A stretch of 64,000 nucleotides of DNA from Modestobacter roseus (GTDB taxonomy: Bacteria; Actinomycetota; Actinomycetes; Mycobacteriales; Geodermatophilaceae), in the NCBI RefSeq assembly GCF_007994135.1, contig NZ_VLKF01000001.1, positions 1,054,001-1,118,000 of the forward strand. The letters are read 5' to 3'. A program made the position numbers and the translations under genes. Below the pieces are notes generated by a model. That model saw only the letters and a program-made list of their open reading frames with translations. It was not told the DNA's origin and did no database searches. Below are positions 49,581-57,762 of this stretch, in pieces. Numbering within the stretch: the first letter of the stretch is position 1; the number at the start of each line of letters is the position of its first letter.

Positions 49581-49653
49581 CCGGTCGTCCAGGCCGGCCC
49601 GGCCGCCGGGCCCCGGCGTGGGGTGCCCGCGCGCGGACCGGCAGGCTCGGCGC

Positions 49654-50868
49654 GTGACGACGGGGGAGTGGCCGGGGCACCAGGTCGGTGAACCGGGGTT
49701 CCGGCGGGCTGCCACGGGCGTCTTCCTGGCCGGCATCGCCGTCTTCGTCAGCCTCTACGCCCCGCAGTCCCTGCTGCCCGAGCTGACCCGCTCGTTCGGG
49801 GTCTCCCCGGCGGCCTCGACGCTGGCGATCTCGGCCACCACCGGGGCGCTCGCGGTGGGCCTGCTGGTGCTCGGCCCGCTGTCGGACCGGCGCGGGCGCA
49901 CCGGCATCCTGCACGCCAGCCTCGCCGCCTCCGCGGCGCTGGCCGTGCTCATCGCCCTGGCGCCGACCTGGGAGGTGCTGCTGGTGCTGCGCGGCCTGCA
50001 GGGCTTCGCCCTCGCCGGACTGCCGGCCGTGGCGGTGGCCTACCTGCGCGAGGAGCTGCACCCGCGGGTCAGCTCCCGCGCGATCGGGCTGTACGTCAGC
50101 GGCACCGCCATCGGCGGGCTCTCCGGCCGGTTGGTCAGCGGGTTCCTCACCGAGGTCGGCGGCTGGCGGACGGCGCTGGGCGGTGCCGCGGCGCTGACGG
50201 TGGGCTGCGCGGTCGCCGTCCGGTTGCTGTTGCCGCCGTCCCGCCGGTTCATCCCGGTCGACCGTGCGGGCCGGCTGCTCCGCCAGCTGGGCGCGGCGTT
50301 CACCGACCCGGCGCTGCTGGCGCTGTACGGGGTGGCCGCGCTGCTGATGGGCGGGTTCGTGGCCGTCTACAACGCGGTGACCTTCCGGCTGGAGTCCCCG
50401 CCCTACTCGCTGACGCCGGCGCTGGTCGGGCTGGTCTTCCTGGCCTACCTGCTGGGCTCGGCGAGCTCACCGACCGCCGGCTGGCTGGCCGACCGGGCCG
50501 GCCGCCGGGTGGTCGTGCCGCTGTGCCTGGTGGTGATGGGCGCCGGCATTGCGCTGACCCTGCCCACCCCGCTGTGGTGCGTGATCGCCGGCCTCTGCGT
50601 GCTGACCGTGGGCTTCTTCGCCGCGCACGGCGTGGCCAGCGGCTGGGTGGCGGCGCGGGCGCACCGGGGCGGTCGGCCGGTCGGGCAGGCCGCGTCGCTC
50701 TACTCGTTCTGGTACTACGTCGGCTCGTCGGTGGGCGGCACCCTCGCGGGCCGGGCGTGGCAGGAGGGCGGCTGGCCGTGGGTGGCGCTGCTGGCCGGCG
50801 GCTGCACCCTGGCCGCGCTGCTGCTGACGGTGCTGCTGGGCCGGACCCGGCCCCTGGGCGTGCGCTGA
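49654..50868 (+). CDS. MFS transporter (YnfM-like)
   Basis: 404 residues from GTG 49654, twelve hydrophobic segments. MFS motif A is GPLSDRRGRTGIL after helix 2 and its repeat GWLADRAGRRVVVPL after helix 8. SLYAPQSLLPELTRSFGVSP and YLREELHPRVSSRAIGLY resemble the YnfM/arabinose-efflux branch. Substrate unknown. As sequenced, its frame is continuous with the CDF gene only because of the frameshift at about 49511. The start is uncertain (no clear SD). Confidence 0.88.
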   Translation: MTTGEWPGHQVGEPGFRRAATGVFLAGIAVFVSLYAPQSLLPELTRSFGVSPAASTLAISATTGALAVGLLVLGPLSDRRGRTGILHASLAASAALAVLIALAPTWEVLLVLRGLQGFALAGLPAVAVAYLREELHPRVSSRAIGLYVSGTAIGGLSGRLVSGFLTEVGGWRTALGGAAALTVGCAVAVRLLLPPSRRFIPVDRAGRLLRQLGAAFTDPALLALYGVAALLMGGFVAVYNAVTFRLESPPYSLTPALVGLVFLAYLLGSASSPTAGWLADRAGRRVVVPLCLVVMGAGIALTLPTPLWCVIAGLCVLTVGFFAAHGVASGWVAARAHRGGRPVGQAASLYSFWYYVGSSVGGTLAGRAWQEGGWPWVALLAGGCTLAALLLTVLLGRTRPLGVR

Positions 50869-50899
50869 CCCCGGGGCCCGGTGCGCGGGCCCCGGGGTC
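50867..50899. terminator. GC-rich hairpin after the MFS gene
   Basis: 14-bp perfect stem GACCCCGGGGCCCG (50867-50880) with 50886-50899 around a 5-nt loop. It starts inside the MFS stop codon and lies 7 bp before the end of the convergent small gene, so it can act in both directions. Confidence 0.75.
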
Positions 50900-50905
50900 G
50901 GCGGC

Positions 50906-51109
50906 TCAGCCCTCGGTGGCGTCGTGCTCGTAGGCGCCGGCCGGGTCGGCGTCGTCGGACTGCACGGCCTGCCGCTCCAGCTCGGTGCGGTGCTCGAGCA
51001 CCTCGTCGGACAGGTGCGGGTCCTTGGCGTGCTCGGTGCGGTCCCGCGGAGCCGGCTCCTCGGGGGTGATCACGTCGTCGAGCGTCGGCTCGTCGTGCGG
51101 GCTGGTCAT
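50906..51109 (-). CDS. Small acidic protein of unknown function
   Basis: 67 residues from ATG 51109 with SD GGAGGA. Highly polar: MTSPHDEPTLDDVITPEE, KDPHLSDEVLEHRTELERQ, and an acidic end DDADPAGAYEHDATEG. No hydrophobic core, so probably disordered or helical. The good ribosome binding site and terminator support a real gene. Confidence 0.65.
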   Translation of the reverse strand: MTSPHDEPTLDDVITPEEPAPRDRTEHAKDPHLSDEVLEHRTELERQAVQSDDADPAGAYEHDATEG

Positions 51110-51207
51110 CGCGTCCTCCGCTCTCGTGGCCCGGTGGTCCCGGGCGGTTCCGTCTCCCGGGTATCCCACGACGGTGCCCGCGCAAACGGACCGGCGGGAG
51201 GCGGTGG

Positions 51208-51525
51208 TCAGTCCGCGAGCCGGTGTCCGGTCACGGTCGACTTCGGGAGGCGGCCCGCGCGGGAGTGGCCCTGCAGCTCGTCACCGGCGACGACCACGTC
51301 GAAGAGCAGGTCCAGCCGCAACGGCCGGGTGATGCTCTGCCGCCACGTCACCCGCTCCCCATCGGGGTGGGGATGCGTCGTGACGTCGTGCAGCGCCACG
51401 GTCTCGCCCTTCCCGTTCGCCTCGCCGGTGAGGCCACCGTCGCGCTCGGTGAAGGTCATCTCCGCCTCGATGCTGCCGACGGGGGTGCGCATGCGCAGGG
51501 CCCAGCGGCCGGGGATCCGGCTCAT
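51208..51525 (-). CDS. Conserved-looking hypothetical protein, beta-rich
   Basis: 105 residues from ATG 51525 (SD GAGGAG). Repeated strand pattern: RWALRMRTPVGSIEAEMTFT, GETVALHDVTTH, ERVTWRQSITRPLRL, LLFDVVVAGDELQGHSRAG. It could be a small beta-sandwich or barrel. No catalytic motif is seen. It follows the DJ-1/PfpI gene on the same strand (15-bp gap) and may be co-transcribed. Confidence 0.65.
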   Translation of the reverse strand: MSRIPGRWALRMRTPVGSIEAEMTFTERDGGLTGEANGKGETVALHDVTTHPHPDGERVTWRQSITRPLRLDLLFDVVVAGDELQGHSRAGRLPKSTVTGHRLAD

Positions 51526-51540
51526 CGTCTCCTCCTCGGG

Positions 51541-52194
51541 TCAGACGGCGAGGGGCTCGCGGCCGACGGGCCGCCAGACCGTGCCGCGGCGTTCGTACTC
51601 GAACAACTGCTCGACGGCGTGGGCCACCCGCGGCCCGAACCGCCGGTCCAGCAGGTGCAGCGCGAGATCCAGCCCGGAGGTGACGCCGCCGGAGGTGACC
51701 AGGTCGCCGTCGTCCACGACCCGCGCGTCGACGACGTGCACCCCGGTGGCCGCCAGGACGTCGTTGCCGAGCCGGTGGGTGACGGCGTGCCGGCCCTCCA
51801 GCAGGCCGGCCATGGCCAGCGCGAGCGAGCCGCCGCAGACGGTGGCGACCAGGGTGTCCGGCGCACCGAACGCCTGCTCGATCTTGCCGGGCAGCCCGGT
51901 GGTGCCGACGCGGGCGAGCAGGACCGGGACGGTGTCCACCAGGTCGGGGTCGGCCTCGACCGGGCCCGAGGCGCCGGGTACGACGACGAACCCGGGTGCG
52001 GTGGGCGCCAGCACATGGGTGGCCTGCAGCTGCAGCCCGCCGGTGCCGCTGGTGACCGGGCCGACGGCGTCGACGCCCACCAGTCGCACCTCCAGCGCGC
52101 CGCCGACGGCGTCGGAGCCGGCACTGAGCACCTCGAAGGGGGCGATGACGTCCAGCGGGTCGAACCCGTCGAACAGCACGATCTGGGCGAGCAC
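51541..52194 (-). CDS. DJ-1/PfpI family protein
   Basis: 217 residues from GTG 52194 (SD AGAGGAG). Class I glutaminase-like fold: QIVLFDGFDPLDVIAPFEVL, a strand VVVPGA, and the nucleophile-elbow Cys120 in ATVCGGSLALAMAGLLEGR. The branch resembles isonitrile hydratases and other DJ-1 enzymes. It is divergent from a GlxA-type regulator that carries its own DJ-1-like domain, so that regulator likely controls it. Confidence 0.85.
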   Translation of the reverse strand: MLAQIVLFDGFDPLDVIAPFEVLSAGSDAVGGALEVRLVGVDAVGPVTSGTGGLQLQATHVLAPTAPGFVVVPGASGPVEADPDLVDTVPVLLARVGTTGLPGKIEQAFGAPDTLVATVCGGSLALAMAGLLEGRHAVTHRLGNDVLAATGVHVVDARVVDDGDLVTSGGVTSGLDLALHLLDRRFGPRVAHAVEQLFEYERRGTVWRPVGREPLAV

Positions 52195-52299
52195 GGGGCT
52201 CCTCTCTCGGTGGGTGCAGCGAGCGTAGGAACCGGCCGGACGGTCACACGAGTGGCAGATCCGCCCCTCACCGCAATCATCTCGCCACCCGGGCGGGGG

Positions 52300-52305
52300 T
52301 ACTGT
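52300..52305 (+). promoter_or_regulatory. leaderless promoter -10 of the GlxA-type regulator
   Basis: TACTGT lies six bases before GTG 52312, so the transcript probably begins at the start codon. No Shine-Dalgarno. Confidence 0.45.
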
Positions 52306-52311
52306 GCCGGC

Positions 52312-53250
52312 GTGCACACGGTGGCGGTCCTGGCGCTGGACGGCGTCCTCGCCTTCGACCTGGGCACCCCGCTGGAGGTGTTCGGGCGCACCACCGTCGG
52401 CGGTGCCCCTGCCTACGAGCTCGTCGTCGCCGGTCCCCGCCGGACCGTGGCCGCCGGGCCGGTCTCGCTGTCGGTGCCGCACGGCCTGGACCGGCTGGTG
52501 GTCGCGGACACGGTGGTCGTCCCGGGCCGGGCCGACCCGGGGGTGCCACCGGACCCCCGGGCGGTGCGCGCACTCCAGGAGGCGGCCCGCCGCGGTGCGC
52601 GGATCGCCTCCATCTGCGTGGGCGCCCTCGACCTGGCCGCGGCCGGGCTGCTCGACGGGCTGCGGGCGACGACGCACTGGCGGGCGGCCGCGGCGCTCGC
52701 CACCCGCTTCCCGGCGGTCGACGTCGACGCCGGCTCCCTGTTCGTGGACAACGGCCAGGTGCTCACCTCCGCCGGCGCGGCGGCCGGCCTCGACCTGTGC
52801 CTGCACATGATCGCCCGGGACCACGGTGGCGCGGTGGCCGCCGAGGCCGCCCGCACGGCCGTGGTGCCGCTGACCAGGGAGGCCGGGCAGGCGCAGTACA
52901 TCCGCGACGACGGCCTGGGCAGCGGTGGGCTCACGGCCACGCTGCAGTGGATCGAGGAGCACGCGGCCCAGCCGGTGACCGTGGCCGACATCGCCCGGGT
53001 GTCCGCCGTCAGCGCGCGGACCCTCAACCGTCGCTTCGCCGACGAGGTGGGGACGACCCCGAGCGCGTGGCTCACCCGCTCCCGGGTCCGGCTGGCGCAA
53101 CGCCTGCTGGAGACGACGGACTGGTCGGTCGAGCGGGTCGCTGCCGCCAGCGGCCTGGGCTCGGCCACCAACCTCCGCGCCCGGTTCGCCGCCGTCGTCG
53201 GCACCAGCCCCACCCGCTACCGGACCGCCCTCGGCACCGCGCCGCACTGA
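52312..53250 (+). CDS. GlxA-family transcriptional regulator (DJ-1-like domain + AraC HTH)
   Basis: 312 residues. N-terminal DJ-1/PfpI-like sensor domain (1 to about 185): VAVLALDGVLAFDLGTPLEVF, VVVPGRADPGV, and Cys in IASICVGALDLAAAGLL. C-terminal AraC DNA-binding domain (about 215-310): TLQWIEEHAAQPVTVADIA, SARTLNRRFADEVGTTPSAW, LLETTDWSVERVAAASGLG. Divergent from the DJ-1/PfpI gene 51541-52194, its probable target. Confidence 0.92.
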   Translation: MHTVAVLALDGVLAFDLGTPLEVFGRTTVGGAPAYELVVAGPRRTVAAGPVSLSVPHGLDRLVVADTVVVPGRADPGVPPDPRAVRALQEAARRGARIASICVGALDLAAAGLLDGLRATTHWRAAAALATRFPAVDVDAGSLFVDNGQVLTSAGAAAGLDLCLHMIARDHGGAVAAEAARTAVVPLTREAGQAQYIRDDGLGSGGLTATLQWIEEHAAQPVTVADIARVSAVSARTLNRRFADEVGTTPSAWLTRSRVRLAQRLLETTDWSVERVAAASGLGSATNLRARFAAVVGTSPTRYRTALGTAPH

Positions 53251-53266
53251 GCCGGACGCGCGGCGC

Positions 53267-53584
53267 TCAACCCTGGGTCAGCTGCTCGGCGGGCAGCCAG
53301 GCCTCGACCAGCACGGGGCCGTGCGCGCCGGTGATCGTGTAGGCCACCCGGCCGTGCCAGCCGTCCTCCTGCTGCCGCCACTCGACCAGCAACCCCGGCC
53401 AGGTGCCCGGCGCATCAGGCGGGTCGAGCACCCAGCAGTGCCGGCCGTGCCCGTCGCCGGCCGGGCGCCGCCGGCGGCTCGACCGGTCGGGCGACGGCGG
53501 CTCCGACGGTGCCGGGACGCCCGAGCGGGCCGCGCGGTCGGCGAGCGACGCCCCGAACCGCCCTCGCTGCATCCCGCCGGCCAC
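53267..53584 (-). CDS. Small hypothetical protein
   Basis: 105 residues from GTG 53584, or 101 from ATG 53572. The N-terminal 45 residues are Arg/Pro-rich and probably disordered. The C-terminal part, RHCWVLDPPDAPG, WPGLLVEWRQQEDGWHGRV and VLVEAWLPAEQLTQG, looks like a folded Trp-rich beta unit. No known family was recognised. It lies head-to-tail after the AraC gene. Confidence 0.55.
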   Translation of the reverse strand: MAGGMQRGRFGASLADRAARSGVPAPSEPPSPDRSSRRRRPAGDGHGRHCWVLDPPDAPGTWPGLLVEWRQQEDGWHGRVAYTITGAHGPVLVEAWLPAEQLTQG

Positions 53585-53601
53585 CGGAGGATCGTCTCAC
53601 G

Positions 53602-53625
53602 GTCGTCGAACACTTGTTCGACGAC
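53602..53625. terminator. perfect inverted repeat between AraC gene and small gene
   Basis: GTCGTCGAACA (53602-53612) and TGTTCGACGAC (53615-53625) form 11-bp perfect arms around CT. It lies 13 bp past the AraC stop and 17 bp before the small gene's start on the same strand. It can be the AraC gene's terminator or an operator for the small gene. Confidence 0.5.
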
Positions 53626-53638
53626 GGTTGCCCGCGTG

Positions 53639-54643
53639 TCAGCGGCCGCCGTGCCGCGGCGGGGGCAGCTGCAGTGGTGCACCGCTGCGGGTGGTGCCGT
53701 CCTGCCGCCAGCCGCGCGGCGTCACGCCGAACGCCTGGCGGAAGCGGCGGCTGAAGTAGGAGGCGTCGGTGAAGCCCCAGCGCCGGGCGACCGCCGCGAT
53801 CGGGCGACCGTTGCGGGCAGGGTCGACCAGCTCGGCGCGCGCACCCTCCAGTCGCTGGTCGATGATCCACTGCTCGAGGCTGAACCCGGCCGAGGCGCAC
53901 ACCCGGTAGAGCTGGCGCACCGAGATGGACAGCGCCGCGGCGATCCGCGCGGCGTCCAGGTCGGGTTCGGTGAGGTGCCGGCGCACGTAGCTGCGGACCT
54001 GGCTGAGCATCGTCTCGGCCAGCGCGTCCTGCGCGGTCCGGCCGGTGTCCACGGACGAGGCGATCAGCGCCCGGGTGAGGTCGATCGTCGCCGACGCCAG
54101 CGAGTGCACCATCGGCTCGTCCACCAGTTCCTCGGCGCGCAGGGTCACCTGCTCCAGGTGCGCGCTCACCAGGTCGTGCAGCGGGCTGTGCCAGGCCGCC
54201 GGGAGAGCCCGGCGCAGCACGTCGACCGGCACCCCGAGCCGGGCCACCGGGATCTGCAGCGACCGGCAGACCCCGTGACCGGACCAGCGGTACTCGTACG
54301 GCGAGGTGATGTCGGTCAGCGTGAGCCCACCGACCGGCACGACCTGCCGGCCGCCGAGGTGGTCCTGCAGCGCCTCGCCCACCTCCTGGACGGCGAAGGA
54401 CACCAGCGGCTCGACGTCCTGCCGGGCCTGCCGGGCCGACTGGGTGAGCTCCAGCTCACCGGTCAGGTCGGCGCGGGTCACGGTGAGCCCGCCGAGGTCC
54501 CAGGTGTCCATCCGTGCGTGCGTGGGTGGGCGCCGGCCGGGGAACCGGACCCGGGCACCGATCACCGCCTCCAGCTGCGCCCCGACCTGGGCCGGCCGGC
54601 GCTCGGACGGGGGGAGCAGATCGGTGTCGACCAGCATGACCAT
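53639..54643 (-). CDS. AraC-family transcriptional regulator
   Basis: 334 residues from ATG 54643 (SD GAGGGG). An N-terminal AraC-binding-like domain (about 1-200, DTWDLGGLTVTRADLTGEL, VSFAVQEVGEALQDH) and a C-terminal HTH_18 domain: SQVRSYVRRHLTEPDLDAAR, ISVRQLYRVCASAGFSLEQW, RWGFTDASYFSRRFRQAFG, the standard AraC signature. The type resembles regulators of aromatic or hydrocarbon pathways (AraC_binding_2). Divergent from the alpha/beta hydrolase, its likely target. Confidence 0.9.
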   Translation of the reverse strand: MVMLVDTDLLPPSERRPAQVGAQLEAVIGARVRFPGRRPPTHARMDTWDLGGLTVTRADLTGELELTQSARQARQDVEPLVSFAVQEVGEALQDHLGGRQVVPVGGLTLTDITSPYEYRWSGHGVCRSLQIPVARLGVPVDVLRRALPAAWHSPLHDLVSAHLEQVTLRAEELVDEPMVHSLASATIDLTRALIASSVDTGRTAQDALAETMLSQVRSYVRRHLTEPDLDAARIAAALSISVRQLYRVCASAGFSLEQWIIDQRLEGARAELVDPARNGRPIAAVARRWGFTDASYFSRRFRQAFGVTPRGWRQDGTTRSGAPLQLPPPRHGGR

Positions 54644-54674
54644 GGGAGCCCCTCGAGGTGGGTCCGCGGCGGCA

Positions 54675-54794
54675 CTGCCCTGACGGGCAGATCCTGGGCC
54701 GTCCGGCGGCGGCGTGGCAAGGGACCGGGTCGGCAGGCAGGGTCCAGGGCGGGGCAGCCAGGGCACACCCCGCGTGGCGGACCCGCCCTAGCGT
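54675..54794. promoter_or_regulatory. AraC-hydrolase intergenic control region
   Basis: The 214-bp gap contains an inverted repeat CTGCCC/GGGCAG (54675-54680 and 54685-54690) near the AraC start. A plus-strand -10-like TAGCGT lies at 54789-54794, giving a leader of about 57 nt before the hydrolase. No other structure was seen. Confidence 0.3.
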
Positions 54795-54857
54795 CGGCGC
54801 CGTCCGGTCCCGGCCGGCGGGCCCGGACGCATCCGCACGGAGCAGAGGAGCAGCGCC

Positions 54858-55682
54858 ATGCCCTTCGTCACCACCCCCGACGGCGTCGAGATCTTCTACA
54901 AGGACTGGGGCACCGGTCAGCCGATCGTCTTCAGCCACGGCTGGCCGCTGTCGTCCGACGACTGGGACGCCCAGCTGATGTTCTTCCTGGCCCAGGGCCA
55001 CCGGGTCATCGCCCACGACCGCCGGGGCCACGGCCGCTCCACCCAGGTGGGCGACGGCCACGACATGGACCACTACGCCGACGACCTGGCCGCCCTGACC
55101 GCGCACCTGGACCTGCACGACGCGGTGCACGTCGGTCACTCGACGGGTGGGGGCGAGGTCGTCCGGTACCTGGCCCGCCACGGCCAGGACCGGGTGGCGA
55201 AGGCGGTGCTGATCGCCGCCGTGCCGCCGATCATGGTGCAGACCGACGCCAACCCCGGCGGGCTGCCCACGAGCGTCTTCGACGGCATCCAGGAGCAGGT
55301 GGCCACCAACCGGTCGAACTTCTACCGGGAGCTGCCGGCCACGGCGTTCTACGGCTTCAACCGGGACGGCGTGCAGCCGCAGGAAGCCGTCATCCAGAAC
55401 TGGTGGCGGCAGGGCATGATGGGCGGCGCCAAGGCCCACTACGACGGCGTCGTCGCGTTCTCCCAGACCGACTTCACCGACGACCTGAAGAAGATCACCG
55501 TGCCGGTGCTGGTCATGCACGGCGACGACGACCAGGTCGTGCCGTACGCGGACTCCGGACCGCTGTCGGCCGAGCTGCTGCCGAACGGGACGCTGAAGAC
55601 CTACGCCGGCTTCCCGCACGGCATGCCGACCACGCAGGCCGCGACGATCAACGCCGACCTGCTGGACTTCATCCGGAGCTGA
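54858..55682 (+). CDS. Alpha/beta hydrolase, non-heme chloroperoxidase/esterase type
   Basis: 274 residues with SD AGAGGAG. The catalytic Ser95 sits in GHSTGGGE, acid in the HGDDDQ block (residues 221-226) and His254 in FPHGMPTT. FVTTPDGVEIFYKDWGTGQ and HDRRGHGRS follow the cofactor-free chloroperoxidase/arylesterase group, which performs perhydrolysis as well as ester cleavage. No signal peptide. Likely regulated by the divergent AraC protein. Confidence 0.92.
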   Translation: MPFVTTPDGVEIFYKDWGTGQPIVFSHGWPLSSDDWDAQLMFFLAQGHRVIAHDRRGHGRSTQVGDGHDMDHYADDLAALTAHLDLHDAVHVGHSTGGGEVVRYLARHGQDRVAKAVLIAAVPPIMVQTDANPGGLPTSVFDGIQEQVATNRSNFYRELPATAFYGFNRDGVQPQEAVIQNWWRQGMMGGAKAHYDGVVAFSQTDFTDDLKKITVPVLVMHGDDDQVVPYADSGPLSAELLPNGTLKTYAGFPHGMPTTQAATINADLLDFIRS

Positions 55683-55725
55683 GTCGACCGCCGGGCCGGG
55701 GTGCGGCGCCCGGCCCGGCACCGGG

Positions 55726-57636
55726 TCAGCTCTTCTTCTTCCTCGCGGCCGTCTTCTTCGCGGCCTTCCGGGCGCGCTGGGGCTTCGCGGGCCGCAGCCC
55801 CTCGGCCAGCACCCCGGCCACCGCCTGCACGCCGGGGTGCCCGGCCAGCTCCTCGGTGGGCACCGGCAGCGGGATGCACCAGTTGGGCCGGTCGGTGGTG
55901 CCGGGCATGTTCGGCCGGCGTGCCACGGCCAGGGCGTCGTCCAGCGTCGCCGACAGCAGCGTCGACGGCGCCGTCGCCAGCCGCCGGTGGGCGGCCTCGA
56001 CCGCCTCGACGGGCGTCGCGTCGGCCGGGACGGTGGACAGCCGCGCCAGCAGCGAGGCCCGGCCGCGCTCCAGCTCCTCCTCGGTGCCGACCCCGTGCTC
56101 GCGCTGCTCGGTCAGGTCGGCGCCGGTCCACAGCCCCGCGACCGTGGGCAGGTCGTGGGTGCTGATCGCCGCCATCGCCTCGGCCGGCCACTGCGCCGGC
56201 TCGTCCTCCTCGAACCAGAGCAGGCGGTAGGACAGGATGCCGTGCTCGGCCATGGCCTCCCGGACGCCGTCCTCGACGGTGCCGAGGTCCTCGCCGACCA
56301 CGATCGCCTGGGCGCGGTGGCTCTCCAGCGCGACGATGTCGAGCATGTCCTCGTAGGGGTAGCGCACGTACGCGCCGTCGGCGGCGGAACCGTCCGAGGG
56401 CACCCACCACAGCCGGAACAGCCCCATTACGTGGTCGACCCGCAGGCCGCCCGCACCGGCCATGGTGGCCCGGATCGACTGGATGAACGGCTCGTAGTCG
56501 GCGGCCTGCAGGCGCCAGGGCACCAGCGGCGGGGAGCCCCAGTCCTGGCCCTGGCTGTTGAAGGCGTCCGGCGGGGCGCCCACGCTCACGCCCTGGGCCA
56601 GCACGTCCTGCCAGGCCCACGCATCGGCGCCGCCACCGGCGACGCCGATCGGCAGGTCCTGGATCACCGTGATCCCCTCGGTCGCCGCGCGCAGCTGGAC
56701 GTCGAGCAGCCACTGCAGCCAGGCGTGGAAGGCGATCTGCCGGTCGTGCCCGGCGGCGAAGTCGGCGACGCCGGTGCCGCGGGGGTCGACCAGCTCGGCC
56801 GGCCAGGTCTGCCAGTTCGGCCCGTGCTCGTCGGCGATCGCGCACCAGGTCGCCCAGTCCATCAACGGCTGGCCCTGGTGCCACCACCACTCACGGAACG
56901 GGCCCTCGTCGGCACCGGAGTCGCGCCCGGCGTCGAAGACCCGCTGCAGCACCCGGCGCTTGACCGCCCAGATGGCGTCGCGGTCGATCAGCTCGCCGTC
57001 GTTGAGCGCCCGGCCGGCGTCGGTCTCGGCGTCGACCGCCTCGATCCCGGGGACGTCGGCGATGCGCAGGTAGACCGGGTTGCGGAACCGGCGGGTGGCC
57101 GGCAGGTAGGGGCTGTCCTCCTGGCCCGCGGTGGGGGCCACCGCGTGCAGCGGGTTGACCAGCACGAAGCCCGCCCCCTGCGCCTGGGCGAACTCCCGGA
57201 CGGTGCGCAGGTCGCCCAGGTCGCCGATGCCCCAGCTGTCCCGGCCGCGGGTGGCGTACAGCTGCACCGCCCAGCCCCAGCCGCGCCAGCCCTCGGGCAG
57301 CCAGCAGCGGCCGGGGGAGACGATCAGCCGCCGGTCGCGGCCGTCGGTGGTGCGCAGCCGGTGGTAGCCGAGCGGGAAGTCCTCCGGCAGCGAGCCGTCG
57401 ACGCGCCGGACCTCGCCGTCCTCGCAGGTCACCTCCGCGCCCTCGACCTCCAGCGGGTCGCCGGGGCGGGCCACGATCGGGGCCCGGTCGAGCAGGTCGG
57501 TGGGTGGATGGCCGATCACCTGGCGCAGCAGTTCGATCGTCTCCTCGGAGACGGTGTGCTCCTCGTCGAGGGCGTCGAGCCAGCTGGCGTCGATGCCCCA
57601 GGCGTCGGTGGTCGGCTTCGCGGGCGTGCTGGTCAC
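55726..57636 (-). CDS. malQ: 4-alpha-glucanotransferase (amylomaltase) with lysine-rich tail
   Basis: GH77 enzyme transferring maltodextrin segments. 636 residues from GTG 57636. Catalytic blocks: nucleophile Asp in LRVDHVMGLFRLWW, acid Glu in VVGEDLGTVEDGV, and stabilising Asp in ISTHDLPTVAG. The N-terminal part has the actinobacterial extra domain (LPLGYH, SPGRCWLP, WGIGDLGDL). The last 20 residues, PQRARKAAKKTAARKKKS, are strongly basic and unlike other MalQ proteins. No other maltodextrin gene is in the window. Confidence 0.93.
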   Translation of the reverse strand: MTSTPAKPTTDAWGIDASWLDALDEEHTVSEETIELLRQVIGHPPTDLLDRAPIVARPGDPLEVEGAEVTCEDGEVRRVDGSLPEDFPLGYHRLRTTDGRDRRLIVSPGRCWLPEGWRGWGWAVQLYATRGRDSWGIGDLGDLRTVREFAQAQGAGFVLVNPLHAVAPTAGQEDSPYLPATRRFRNPVYLRIADVPGIEAVDAETDAGRALNDGELIDRDAIWAVKRRVLQRVFDAGRDSGADEGPFREWWWHQGQPLMDWATWCAIADEHGPNWQTWPAELVDPRGTGVADFAAGHDRQIAFHAWLQWLLDVQLRAATEGITVIQDLPIGVAGGGADAWAWQDVLAQGVSVGAPPDAFNSQGQDWGSPPLVPWRLQAADYEPFIQSIRATMAGAGGLRVDHVMGLFRLWWVPSDGSAADGAYVRYPYEDMLDIVALESHRAQAIVVGEDLGTVEDGVREAMAEHGILSYRLLWFEEDEPAQWPAEAMAAISTHDLPTVAGLWTGADLTEQREHGVGTEEELERGRASLLARLSTVPADATPVEAVEAAHRRLATAPSTLLSATLDDALAVARRPNMPGTTDRPNWCIPLPVPTEELAGHPGVQAVAGVLAEGLRPAKPQRARKAAKKTAARKKKS

Positions 57637-57729
57637 CCCCTGATCCTCTCCGCTGCCGGTCGCCGCTGCCGGGTGAGGGGTGCAGGTCACGTCCACGCCC
57701 GGGGCGTTCAGCGCGACGGAGGCAATTGG

Positions 57730-57748
57730 TTAGGCAAGCCTTGCCTCA
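57730..57748. promoter_or_regulatory. IdeR/DtxR iron box
   Basis: TTAGGCAAGCCTTGCCTCA is a 19-bp inverted repeat with 8 of 9 pairs matching, very close to the IdeR/DtxR consensus TTAGGTTAGGCTAACCTAA. TAGAAA at 57751-57756, six bases before ATG 57763, could be the -10. IdeR-Fe(II) bound here would shut off the downstream gene in iron-replete cells. Confidence 0.82.
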
Positions 57749-57762
57749 TGTAGAAACACCGT

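Noticed and set aside
48922..50868. A genuine CDF-MFS fusion protein
   Set aside because: The -1 frame at 49511-49515 restores the expected Cys-rich CDF end and stop codon, and the MFS has its own GTG at 49654.
40809..50906. Metal island as a recently mobile element
   Set aside because: No transposase, integrase, terminal repeats or tRNA attachment site, and GC content and codon use look like the flanks.
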